A DNA stretch of 14,033 nt from Halorhodospira sp. Its GTDB lineage: Bacteria > Pseudomonadota > Gammaproteobacteria > Nitrococcales > Halorhodospiraceae. The stretch lies in NCBI GenBank assembly GCA_007127935.1, contig SKYL01000165.1, positions 1 through 14,033 on the forward strand, in the 5' to 3' direction. Below the pieces are notes generated by a model that saw nothing but the letters and a program-made list of their open reading frames with translations, was not told the origin of the DNA and searched no databases. Within the stretch, counting starts at the first letter, position 1; each line of letters starts with the position of its first letter. This document shows positions 5,779 to 12,787 of this stretch, piece after piece. Made by a program: the position numbers and the translations under genes.

Positions 5779-6998
5779 TCCTCCACGATCGCCGTGAACT
5801 CCTCGGCGATGGCGTCGCCCTTCAGGGTGACGTGCTTCTCCCCGTCCACGTAGACCGGGGCCACCGGCTGCTCACCGGATCCCGGTAGGCTGATCCCTAC
5901 ATCGGCGTGGCGGCTCTCGCCGGGGCCGTTGACCACGCACCCCATCACCGCCACCCGCAGCCGCTCTACCCCGGGGTAGCGGCCGCGCCACTCCGGCATC
6001 CGCTCGTCGATATGGTGGCGGACCTGCTCCGCCAACCGTTGGAAGGTGTCGCTGGAAGTGCGTCCGCAGCCGGGGCAGGCGGTCACCCGGGGGGTGAAGT
6101 CCCGCAGCCCCATGCTCTGGAGGACCTGTTGCGCCACGGCGACTTCTTGGGTCCGTGGCGCGCCGGGCTCGGGGGTCAGGGAGACCCGGATGGTATCGCC
6201 GATCCCCTCCTGGAGGAGGATCGCGAGCGCCGCGGTGGAGGACACGACCCCGGGCATCCCCATACCCGCTTCGGTCAGTCCAAGATGCAGCGGGTAATCG
6301 CAGCGGCCGGCGAGATCGCGGTAGACCGCCACCAAGTCCTGGACGCCGCTCATCTTGCAGGAGAGGACGATGCGGTCCGCGGCCAATCCCACCGCTTCCG
6401 CCTGGGCGGCGCTCTCCAAGGCCGAGGTCACCACCGCGTGGCGCATGATCGTTTCGGGAGGCAGGGGTTCGGCGCGGCGGCTGTTCTCATCCATCAACCG
6501 CGCCAGGACCGCGGCGTCGAGGCTGCCCCAGTTGACGCCGATGCGCACCGGCAGATCGTGGCGGCAAGCGATCTCGATCATCTCGGTGAACTGCGGGTCG
6601 CGGCGGCTCCCCTTGCCGACATTGCCGGGATTGATGCGCATCTTGTCGAGCGCGGCGGCGCACTCGGGGTGGCGCTGGAGGAGCCGGTGGCCGTTGAAGT
6701 GGAAGTCGCCCACCAGTGGCACCGCCACCCCCATGCCCACCAGCCGGTCACGGATCTCGGGCACCGCCGCTGCCGCCGCCTCGTTGTTGACGGTGATGCG
6801 CACGATCTCCGAGCCGGCGCAGGCCAACGCGGCGATCTGGGCGGCGGTGGCCGCCGCGTCGGCGGTGTCGGTGTTGGTCATCGACTGGACCACCACCGGC
6901 GCGCCGCCGCCGATCCGCACGCCGCCGATGTCGACGGCGCGGGACGGGCGGCGCGGCCGGACCCCGTTGGAGGGGGGCGGTGTGGGCAGTGGCGGCAT
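5751..6998 (-). CDS. ispG: 4-hydroxy-3-methylbut-2-enyl diphosphate synthase IspG (GcpE)
   Basis: IspG converts MEcPP to HMBPP, the penultimate step of the MEP isoprenoid pathway, using a [4Fe-4S] cluster. From the ATG at 6996-6998 the protein has 415 residues. The TIM-barrel domain opens with VQSMTNTDTAD (about 37-47) and includes GDFHFNGH, RINPGNVG, RIGVNWGSLD and LGLTEAGMG. The C-terminal cluster domain has ACPGCGRT (C308, C311) and MGCVVNGPGE (C354, E361), so all three cysteine ligands and the fourth-ligand glutamate are present. It is longer than the E. coli enzyme (372 residues) because of a Pro-rich N-terminal tail and inserted loops, as in beta/alphaproteobacterial forms. A TTG at 7008-7010, overlapping the tetR stop as TTGA, would add four residues. 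Neither start has a clear ribosome-binding site, so coupling to tetR translation is likely. Confidence 0.96.
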   Translation of the reverse strand: MPPLPTPPPSNGVRPRRPSRAVDIGGVRIGGGAPVVVQSMTNTDTADAAATAAQIAALACAGSEIVRITVNNEAAAAAVPEIRDRLVGMGVAVPLVGDFHFNGHRLLQRHPECAAALDKMRINPGNVGKGSRRDPQFTEMIEIACRHDLPVRIGVNWGSLDAAVLARLMDENSRRAEPLPPETIMRHAVVTSALESAAQAEAVGLAADRIVLSCKMSGVQDLVAVYRDLAGRCDYPLHLGLTEAGMGMPGVVSSTAALAILLQEGIGDTIRVSLTPEPGAPRTQEVAVAQQVLQSMGLRDFTPRVTACPGCGRTSSDTFQRLAEQVRHHIDERMPEWRGRYPGVERLRVAVMGCVVNGPGESRHADVGISLPGSGEQPVAPVYVDGEKHVTLKGDAIAEEFTAIVEDYIARRFGR

Positions 6999-7006
6999 GG
7001 ATGCGT

Positions 7007-7648
7007 TCAATCGTTCGATGGGTCGGGCCGCAGGGCGCCTTCAATAAACTTCCACGCCGTCTCCAGGACTTCATCACCGGGCGGGTGATCGTTCCAGATC
7101 AGGTGGGGTGTGCCGAGGAAGAAGGCCATGCCGATCAGCGCCAAGGCCTGGGTGTACGGGTCGCCCCGGCGGATCTCGCCCCGGTGCTGCGCCTCGGCCA
7201 GGTGGGCCGAGTAGCCGCCGGCGAGCGTATTAAAGTACCAGCGGTGGACCTCCGGGTCCACGAACTGCGACTCCATGACGATGCGGTAGAGGTTGCCGTG
7301 CTCCCGGCAGAACTCCAGGAAGACCTTCAAACCGATCTTCTCCGCCTCGATCCGGTCGGCGGCGCCGGCGATCGCCTCGCTGAGGTGGCGCCGCATGGAG
7401 CGGTTCATGTGCTCCACCAGGGCGCGGAAGATGTCGTCCTTGCACCGGTAGTAGAGGTAGAACGTCCCTTGCGCGACCCCCGCCCGTTGGGTGATGCTGC
7501 TGATGGAGGCATTGTGAAACCCCTTCTCCCCGAACTCTTCCTCGGCGGCGGCGAGCAGCTTCCGGCGGGTCTTCTCGCCACGTTCCGTAATGGGCCCGGG
7601 GGATCGAGTCACGTGAGTCTCCATGGGTCGTGCCGGTGTGTCGGGCAT
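7007..7648 (-). CDS. TetR/AcrR-family transcriptional regulator
   Basis: From the ATG at 7646-7648 the protein has 213 residues. The TetR helix-turn-helix domain spans about 23-70: TRRKLLAAAEEEFGEKGF, then ASISSITQRAGVAQGTFYLYYRCKDDIFRAL, with the diagnostic GVAQGTFYLYYRCKDDIF. The remaining helical region (about 75-205) is a ligand-binding/dimerisation domain with nothing that identifies its ligand. Alternative starts are a TTG at 7654 and an ATG at 7624; none has a ribosome-binding site, and the promoter position suggests a leaderless message. Its stop codon overlaps the alternative TTG start of ispG, so the two are probably cotranscribed and the regulator may affect ispG as well as its own promoter. 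It is divergent from mazG across 69 bases. Confidence 0.9.
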   Translation of the reverse strand: MPDTPARPMETHVTRSPGPITERGEKTRRKLLAAAEEEFGEKGFHNASISSITQRAGVAQGTFYLYYRCKDDIFRALVEHMNRSMRRHLSEAIAGAADRIEAEKIGLKVFLEFCREHGNLYRIVMESQFVDPEVHRWYFNTLAGGYSAHLAEAQHRGEIRRGDPYTQALALIGMAFFLGTPHLIWNDHPPGDEVLETAWKFIEGALRPDPSND

Positions 7649-7660
7649 GAGCAAACGACG

Positions 7661-7689
7661 ACGCTAATCCCGGTGGGTGTGTATGTCAA
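7661..7689 (-). promoter_or_regulatory. Candidate sigma70 promoter for tetR-ispG
   Basis: On the minus strand a perfect -35 TTGACA (7684-7689) and a partial -10 TAGCGT (7661-7666) are 17 bases apart. Predicted initiation falls about at 7652-7655, at or next to the possible start codons TTG 7654 and ATG 7648, implying no or almost no 5' leader. The -10 is weak, so this is tentative. Confidence 0.4.
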
Positions 7690-7717
7690 TTCAAGGTGCC
7701 AAGGGTTCTTCCTTATT

Positions 7718-8524
7718 ATGAACGTTGTGGATGATCTACTCCAGGTGATGGCGGCCCTGCGGGACCCGGAGCGCGGCTGTCCGTGGGATCTGCGCCAGGA
7801 CTTTCACACCATCGCCCCCCACACCGTGGAGGAGGCGTACGAGGTGGTGGAGGCCATCGAGCGCGGTACGCCGGAGGGGCTGCGGGACGAGTTGGGCGAC
7901 CTGCTGTTGCAAGTGGTCTACCACGCGCGCATGGCCGAGGAGCGGGGCTGGTTCGACTTCGAGGGGGTGGCCGAGGCGATCCGCTCGAAACTGATCCGCC
8001 GCCACCCCCACGTCTTCGGTGCTTCCGCCGCGCGGGATCTGGAGGCGATCCATGAGAGCTGGGAGTCGATCAAGGCGGCGGAGCGGCGGGAGAAGGGCGA
8101 GGGGGAGGGCACCCTGGACGGCATCGCCGCCGCGCTGCCGGCGCTGGCACGCGCGTCGAAGCTCCAGCGGCGGGCGGCCCGGGTGGGTTTCGATTGGCCC
8201 GACCACCACGGGCCGCTGAAGAAGATCGAAGAGGAAACGGACGAGATCGTGGCGGAGATCGAGGGCGGCGATCCGGAGCGCCTGGAGTCCGAGGTCGGCG
8301 ATCTGCTCTTCGCCTGCGTCAACCTGGCGCGCCACTTGGGTGTCGATCCGGAGACCGCCCTGCGGCGGGCCAACCACCGCTTCGAAGAGCGGTTCCGGGG
8401 GGTGGAGGCGGAGTTCCGGGAGCGGGGCGAGGCCATGGCCGGCCAGGAGATCGACGCCCTGGAGGCGGCGTGGCAGCGGGCCAAGGCGCGCCTCCGGCAG
8501 TGTTCCGGCGGGGCGGAGGAGTGA
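7718..8524 (+). CDS. mazG: Nucleoside triphosphate pyrophosphohydrolase MazG
   Basis: The protein has 268 residues (E. coli MazG has 263) with two tandem all-alpha MazG domains. It hydrolyses nucleoside triphosphates to monophosphates and pyrophosphate and is a housekeeping enzyme that also affects ppGpp levels in E. coli. Domain 1 has CPWDLRQDFHTIAPHTVEEAYEV with E38, E39 and E42, then DELGDLLLQVVYHA with E58 and D61. Domain 2 has KKIEEETDEIVAEI with E172, E173 and E176, then ESEVGDLLFACVNLARHLG with E192 and D195. These EExxE...ExxD sets bind Mg2+. KLIRRHPHVFG (91-101) and WESIKAAER (115-123) are also family-typical. The ATG at 7718 matches the usual N-terminus. The only upstream purine-rich stretch, AAGGG at 7701-7705, is rather far away. 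An open frame continuing far upstream is the antisense of tetR and is not part of the gene. It converges on the next gene with 4 bases between stops. Confidence 0.96.
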   Translation: MNVVDDLLQVMAALRDPERGCPWDLRQDFHTIAPHTVEEAYEVVEAIERGTPEGLRDELGDLLLQVVYHARMAEERGWFDFEGVAEAIRSKLIRRHPHVFGASAARDLEAIHESWESIKAAERREKGEGEGTLDGIAAALPALARASKLQRRAARVGFDWPDHHGPLKKIEEETDEIVAEIEGGDPERLESEVGDLLFACVNLARHLGVDPETALRRANHRFEERFRGVEAEFRERGEAMAGQEIDALEAAWQRAKARLRQCSGGAEE

Positions 8525-8528
8525 CCGC

Positions 8529-8900
8529 TCAGCGGGGCAGCAGGGCGGCCACCACGCGGCGGTCCTCGGCCATCACGACGTTGAACGTCCGGCACGCCGC
8601 CGCCGTATCCATCACCTCGACGCCGATCCCGGCGCCGATCAGCGCGACCAGCAGCGAGCGGTCCGGAAAGACCAGGCGCTCCCCGGTGCCCAGCAGGACC
8701 AGTTCCGGCTCCAGGGCGGTGAGCGGTTCCAGGTGACGGGCCTCCAACTCGGCCACGGTAGCCGGTGGCCAGCCGGTGTCCAACTGCCAAGGGGTGAGGA
8801 TCAGGCTGGTCTCGTAGACCTCCCGGTTGATGGAGATCCGCCCCGGTTCATAGGCGGTGACGCGGTACTCGGCGTTGCCGTGATCGAGAGAGAGTTTCAT
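8529..8900 (-). CDS. Mth938-like (DUF498/Xcc1710-like) domain protein
   Basis: This is a single-domain protein of 123 residues. The pattern fits the Mth938/Xcc1710 fold family: an N-terminal YRVTAYEPGRISINREVYETSLIL strand region, LTPWQLDTGWPP, a central LEPELVLLGTGERLVFPD (about 64-81), and a C-terminal GIGVEVMDTAAACRTFNVVMAEDRRVVAALLP. That family is found in bacteria, archaea and mitochondria (relatives include AAMDC and NDUFAF3) and its bacterial function is not established. The ATG at 8898-8900 is chosen because GGAAG lies about 8 bases upstream and the family starts here; a frame reaching 8939 lacks support. It is convergent with mazG (4 bases apart) and divergent from the flavoprotein gene across 70 bases. 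No membrane segment or signal peptide is seen. Confidence 0.85.
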   Translation of the reverse strand: MKLSLDHGNAEYRVTAYEPGRISINREVYETSLILTPWQLDTGWPPATVAELEARHLEPLTALEPELVLLGTGERLVFPDRSLLVALIGAGIGVEVMDTAAACRTFNVVMAEDRRVVAALLPR

Positions 8901-8970
8901 CCGCAATGCTTCCCGGTGGTCTGTGGGGTCGATCGACAAGCATCAACGTGCCGTCAGGGGTGAGGCCGTC

Positions 8971-10152
8971 ATGAGCGACAGCGATGTCATCATCATCGGT
9001 GCCGGCGCCGCCGGGCTGATGTGTGCCGCGGCGGCGGCCCGGCGGGGCCGCGCGGTGCGCGTCCTCGAGCAAGCGGCCAAGCCCGGCATCAAGGTTCGCA
9101 TGTCCGGCGGGGGGCGCTGCAACTTCACCAATTACGATGTGGGCCCGGAACACTACCTGAGCCGCAACCGGCACTTCGTTAAATCGGCGTTGAGCCGCTT
9201 CACCCAGTGGGACTTCCTTGCCCTGGTGGAGCGTTACCGTATCCCCTGGCATGAGCGCGAGCACGGCCGCCTGTTTTGTAATGGCAACTCGAAAGCGATC
9301 CTCGATCTGTTGCTCGCCGAGTGCCGTGACGCCGGGGCCATCGTGCAACTTCAGGCCGCCGTCGACAAGGTGGCGCGCGCGGACGGCGGCGGTTTTGTGG
9401 TGCACGGCCCATCCTCGGTCCACCGCTGTGCGTCCTTGGTGGTCGCCACCGGCGGCCTGTCCATCCCGAAGATGGGTGCCGGCCCATTCGGTTACCGCAT
9501 TGCCGAGCAGTTCGGGATGCGGACGTGGCCGCCATCCCCCGGCCTGGTGCCGCTGACCCTCCACCCCCAGGACCGGGAACGGCTGGCCCCGCTCGCCGGG
9601 ATCGCCGTCCCGGCCGTGGTGGAGACCGGAGACGGGGCCTTTCACGACCATGTGCTCTTCACCCATCGCGGCCTGAGCGGTCCGGCCATCCTGCAGGCGT
9701 CCAACTACTGGGAACCGGGCGCGGTGGTCACGGTGGATTGGCTGCCCGGCGAATCCGGGGCGCGCCTCATTGAACAGGGCCGCCGGACCCACCCCAACCG
9801 CCAGCTCAAAACCGTCCTCGGTCACCGGCTGCCGGCGCGGCTGGTGGCGGCCTTATTGCCACCACCGGTGTTGGAGACGCCGCTGGCCCAACTGAGCAAC
9901 GCACAGTTGGAGACGGTGAGCGGACAACTCCACCAGTGGCGGATCGTCCCCGGCGGCACCGAGGGCTACCGCACGGCCGAGGTGACCCGAGGCGGCGTCG
10001 ATTGCGACGCGGTCTCTTCCCAGACCCTGGAGAGCCGTTCCGTCCCCGGTCTTTACTTCATCGGCGAGGTGCTCGACGTCACCGGTTGGCTGGGTGGATA
10101 CAACCTCCAGTGGGCGTGGTCGTCCGGGTGGTGCGCGGGGCAGTACGTTTGA
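8971..10152 (+). CDS. HI0933/BaiN-family FAD-dependent oxidoreductase
   Basis: The protein has 393 residues, the usual size for this flavoprotein family (E. coli YhiN, H. influenzae HI0933, BaiN). An N-terminal dinucleotide-binding fold has VIIIGAGAAGLMCAAAA (6-22; GAGAAG 10-15) and an acidic end to the second strand, VRVLE (29-33). It is followed by the family signature KVRMSGGGRCNFTN (41-54). The middle has VVATGGLSIPKMGAGPFGYRIA and FTHRGLSGPAILQAS, and the C-terminus has GLYFIGEVLDVTGWLGGYNLQWAWSSG, all family-typical. The in vivo substrate is unknown for most members, and BaiN's bile-acid role should not be assumed here. The ATG at 8971 has AGGGGTGAGG (8956-8965) 5 bases upstream; a longer frame from 8923 would add 16 residues before the FAD fold and is rejected. 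It ends 12 bases before the alaC promoter. Confidence 0.93.
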   Translation: MSDSDVIIIGAGAAGLMCAAAAARRGRAVRVLEQAAKPGIKVRMSGGGRCNFTNYDVGPEHYLSRNRHFVKSALSRFTQWDFLALVERYRIPWHEREHGRLFCNGNSKAILDLLLAECRDAGAIVQLQAAVDKVARADGGGFVVHGPSSVHRCASLVVATGGLSIPKMGAGPFGYRIAEQFGMRTWPPSPGLVPLTLHPQDRERLAPLAGIAVPAVVETGDGAFHDHVLFTHRGLSGPAILQASNYWEPGAVVTVDWLPGESGARLIEQGRRTHPNRQLKTVLGHRLPARLVAALLPPPVLETPLAQLSNAQLETVSGQLHQWRIVPGGTEGYRTAEVTRGGVDCDAVSSQTLESRSVPGLYFIGEVLDVTGWLGGYNLQWAWSSGWCAGQYV

Positions 10153-10164
10153 TCTTCAGGATGT

Positions 10165-10193
10165 TTGACAGCATCGCCCGGCGGCAGTACTTT
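10165..10193 (+). promoter_or_regulatory. Promoter of the alaC-hom-thrC operon
   Basis: A perfect -35 TTGACA (10165-10170) and a -10 TACTTT (10188-10193) have the optimal 17-base spacing. Initiation near 10200 would leave a leader of about 55 bases. No leader peptide rich in Thr/Ile codons, as in enterobacterial thr attenuation, is seen in it. Confidence 0.55.
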
Positions 10194-10253
10194 GCCCGTT
10201 TGCCGTCGCCCGACCCCTAATTTTTGGATTCGTCGATCTGTCGAGGTTTGCCC

Positions 10254-11459
10254 GTGGAACCCGAGACTCCCAACGCCGATTTTCCACGGATCAAGCGTCT
10301 GCCCCCGTACGTCTTCAACATCGTCAACGAACTCAAGGCGGCGGCTCGTCAACGGGGCGAGGACATCATCGACTTCGGCATGGGCAACCCCGATCAGCCG
10401 ACGCCGCAGCACATCGTGGACAAGCTGTGCGAGGCGGCGCAGCGCCCGGACACCCACCGTTACTCCATGTCCAAGGGCATCCCGCGGTTGCGGCGGGCCA
10501 TGTGCCGCTGGTACGAGCAGCACTACGACGTTTCGCTCGACATGGATAAGGAGGTCATCGTCACCATCGGCTCCAAGGAGGGGCTGGCCCACTTGGCGCT
10601 GGCGACCCTGGGTCCCGGCGACGCGGTGCTGGTCCCCAATCCGGCCTACCCGATCCACCCGTACGGGGTGGTGATCGCCGGCGCCGACATCCGCCACGTG
10701 CCGATGATCCCCGGAGGCGACTTCTTCGCCGAGTTGGAGAAGGCGATCCGCGACACCTTCCCCAAGCCGAAGATGTTGATCCTCAACTTCCCGTCGAACC
10801 CGACGGCGCAGTGCGTGGAGTTGGAGTTCTTCGAGAAGGTGGTGGAGATCGCCCGCAAGGAGGGGATCTGGGTGGTCCAGGACCTGGCCTACGCGGAGAT
10901 CGTGTTCGATGGCTACCGGGCGCCTTCGATCCTCCAGGTGCCTGGGGCGAAAGAGGTGGCGGTGGAGTGCTACTCCCTGTCGAAGACCTATAACATGCCC
11001 GGCTGGCGCGTCGGCTTCGTCTGCGGCAATCAGCAGCTGATCGCGGCGCTGGCGCGCATGAAGTCGTACCTGGACTACGGCATGTTCACGCCGATCCAGG
11101 TGGCGGCGATCCTCGCCCTGGAAGGCCCGCAGGATTGCGTGGAAGAGATCCGCGAAACCTATCTGCGGCGGCGTGACGTCCTGTGCGACGGCCTGAACGC
11201 GGCCGGGTGGCCGGTGGAGCGCCCCAAGGCGACCATGTTCGTCTGGGCGCAGATCCCCGAGCCGTATCGCGAGATGGGCTCTCTGGAGTTTTCCAAGAAG
11301 CTGTTGGCCGACGCCCGGGTGGCGGTCTCCCCCGGCATCGGCTTCGGCAGTTATGGCGACGACTACGTGCGTTTTTCCTTGATCGAGAACGAACACCGGA
11401 CACGGCAGGCCATCCGCGGCATTAAGCAGATGTTCCGCCACGACGGTGTCACGGGGTAG
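10254..11459 (+). CDS. alaC: Alanine transaminase AlaC-type aminotransferase (class I/II, PLP)
   Basis: This 401-residue PLP-dependent fold-type I aminotransferase probably interconverts pyruvate/glutamate and alanine/2-oxoglutarate. Visible active-site residues are D210 and Y213 in WVVQDLAYAEIVFDG, the PLP lysine K244 in SLSKTYNMPGWRVGF, N178 and N182 in LILNFPSNPTAQ, and R373 in YVRFSLIENE, which binds the substrate carboxylate. FGMGNPDQPTP (41-51) near the N-terminus and the overall length (E. coli AlaC 412) fit AlaC. The related LL-diaminopimelate aminotransferases are the main alternative. The GTG at 10254 is preferred over a TTG at 10224 because GAGG (10243-10246) lies 7 bases upstream. 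It is the first gene of the cluster; hom begins 12 bases after its stop. Confidence 0.92.
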   Translation: MEPETPNADFPRIKRLPPYVFNIVNELKAAARQRGEDIIDFGMGNPDQPTPQHIVDKLCEAAQRPDTHRYSMSKGIPRLRRAMCRWYEQHYDVSLDMDKEVIVTIGSKEGLAHLALATLGPGDAVLVPNPAYPIHPYGVVIAGADIRHVPMIPGGDFFAELEKAIRDTFPKPKMLILNFPSNPTAQCVELEFFEKVVEIARKEGIWVVQDLAYAEIVFDGYRAPSILQVPGAKEVAVECYSLSKTYNMPGWRVGFVCGNQQLIAALARMKSYLDYGMFTPIQVAAILALEGPQDCVEEIRETYLRRRDVLCDGLNAAGWPVERPKATMFVWAQIPEPYREMGSLEFSKKLLADARVAVSPGIGFGSYGDDYVRFSLIENEHRTRQAIRGIKQMFRHDGVTG

Positions 11460-11467
11460 GGAGGTGA
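11460..11467 (+). promoter_or_regulatory. Strong ribosome-binding site fixing a TTG start of hom
   Basis: GGAGGTGA lies 4 bases before TTG 11472 and is a near-perfect anti-Shine-Dalgarno match. It supports the rare TTG start, which also gives the expected N-terminus MKPVNVGMLGLGTVG. Confidence 0.8.
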
Positions 11468-11471
11468 CGGC

Positions 11472-12782
11472 TTGAAACCGGTGAACGTGGGCATGCTCGG
11501 GTTGGGCACAGTGGGCGCCGGCGTGGCGAACATCCTGGAGCGCAATGCCGATGTGATCACCCGCCGTGCGGGGCGGGAGATCCAGATTACCCGCGTGGCC
11601 GCCCGGCACTTGGATCGCCCCCGCAGTTGCCGGTTGGAGGGGTTCCAGTTGACCACCGATCCGTTCGAGGTGGTGGACGATCCCGACGTGGAGATCGTCG
11701 TCGAGTTGATCGGCGGCTACGAGCCGGCGCGGGAGCTGGTCCTGCGAGCGCTGGAGAACGGCAAGCACGTGGTCACCGCCAATAAGGCGCTGATCGCCCT
11801 CCACGGCAACGAGATCTTCGCCCGGGCCCGGGAGACCGGCGTCACGGTGGCCTTCGAGGCGGCGGTGGCCGGTGGCATCCCCATCATCAAGGCGATCCGC
11901 GAGGCGCTCACCGGCAACCGCATCGAGTGGGTGGCCGGGATTATCAACGGCACCTCCAATTACATCCTCACCGAGATGTTCTACGAGGGGCGAGAGTTCG
12001 GCGAGGTCTTGGCCGAAGCCCAGCGGCTCGGCTACGCCGAGGCCGATCCGAGCTTCGACGTGGAGGGGATCGACGCCGCTCACAAGCTGACCATCCTTGC
12101 CTCCATTGCCTTCGGCATCCCGTTGCAGTACGACAAGGTCCACATCGAGGGGATCGACCACATCACCCGCGAAGACGTGGCGTGGGCCCAGGAGTTGGGC
12201 TTCCGGATCAAACACCTCGGCTTGGCCTTCCACGTGGAGCACGGCTACACCTTGCGCGTCCACCCGACGCTGTTGCCGATCCGTCACATGTTGGCCAACG
12301 TCGACGGCGTGATGAACGCGGTGATGGTCAAGGGTGACGCCGTGGGGCAGACCATGTACTACGGCGCCGGGGCCGGATCGGAGCCTACGGCTTCGGCGGT
12401 GGTGGCCGACATGGTCGACGTGGTGCGGGAGTTCAGCCTGGAGCCGGAGAGCCGCGTTCCGTACCTCGCCTTCCACTCCCACGCCCTGTCGGAGGGGGCG
12501 GTGCTGTCCATGCGCGAGGTGGAGACGGCGTACTATCTGCGCCTCTTTGCCCGCGACGAGCCGGGCGTCCTGGCCGACGTGACGCGGGTGTTGGGGGATC
12601 GGGGGATCTCCATCGAGGCGGTGATCCAGAAGCAGCCGGAACCGGGGGTCGACCATATCCCGGTGATCCTGTTGACCCACCGTGTATCGGAAGGCCAGAT
12701 GGACGCCGCCATCGAACAGCTCGAAAACCTGGAGCGGATCAACGGCCGAGTCGTCCGCATTCGTGTCGAGAACCTGGAGTGA
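11472..12782 (+). CDS. hom: Homoserine dehydrogenase (monofunctional, with ACT domain)
   Basis: This 436-residue enzyme reduces aspartate semialdehyde to homoserine with NAD(P)H, the branch point towards threonine and methionine. The nucleotide-binding loop GLGTVG (10-15) opens the Rossmann domain. VVTANKALIA carries K105. The catalytic/dimer domain has GIINGTSNYILTEM (157-170) and LGYAEADPSFDVEGIDAAHK (186-205), with the catalytic lysine K205 matching the known active-site position. Residues about 353-436, starting YYLRLFARDEPGVLADVT, form an ACT domain, suggesting allosteric feedback, probably by threonine. No aspartokinase domain is fused. The start is TTG with a very strong ribosome-binding site, which may limit expression relative to an ATG. 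It lies 12 bases after alaC and 5 bases before thrC. Confidence 0.97.
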   Translation: MKPVNVGMLGLGTVGAGVANILERNADVITRRAGREIQITRVAARHLDRPRSCRLEGFQLTTDPFEVVDDPDVEIVVELIGGYEPARELVLRALENGKHVVTANKALIALHGNEIFARARETGVTVAFEAAVAGGIPIIKAIREALTGNRIEWVAGIINGTSNYILTEMFYEGREFGEVLAEAQRLGYAEADPSFDVEGIDAAHKLTILASIAFGIPLQYDKVHIEGIDHITREDVAWAQELGFRIKHLGLAFHVEHGYTLRVHPTLLPIRHMLANVDGVMNAVMVKGDAVGQTMYYGAGAGSEPTASAVVADMVDVVREFSLEPESRVPYLAFHSHALSEGAVLSMREVETAYYLRLFARDEPGVLADVTRVLGDRGISIEAVIQKQPEPGVDHIPVILLTHRVSEGQMDAAIEQLENLERINGRVVRIRVENLE

Positions 12783-12787
12783 ACGCC

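Noticed and set aside
5907..7088. A 393-codon plus-strand frame over ispG
   Set aside because: It is a shadow of ispG, whose Fe-S and barrel motifs are complete on the minus strand.
7692..7714. TetR operator in the tetR-mazG gap
   Set aside because: Only a short direct repeat CAAGG-TGC-CAAGG and a 4-bp AAGG/CCTT pairing are seen. No palindrome of the length typical for TetR regulators was found.
6980..7717. Upstream in-frame extension of mazG by about 246 codons
   Set aside because: It is the antisense of tetR. The MazG family begins at the ATG at 7718 and the extension has no related domain.
10179..10225. Hairpin CGGCGGCA/TGCCGTCG followed by TTTTT as terminator or attenuator before alaC
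   Set aside because: The T-run starts 12 bases after the stem, one pair is G-T, and the loop contains the promoter's -10. The distance is too great for an intrinsic terminator.
10053..12680. An 875-codon open frame antisense to alaC and hom
   Set aside because: It crosses two strongly supported genes and a promoter region, is rich in His/Arg/Val/Asp as expected from the antisense of GC-rich codons, and has no recognisable domain.
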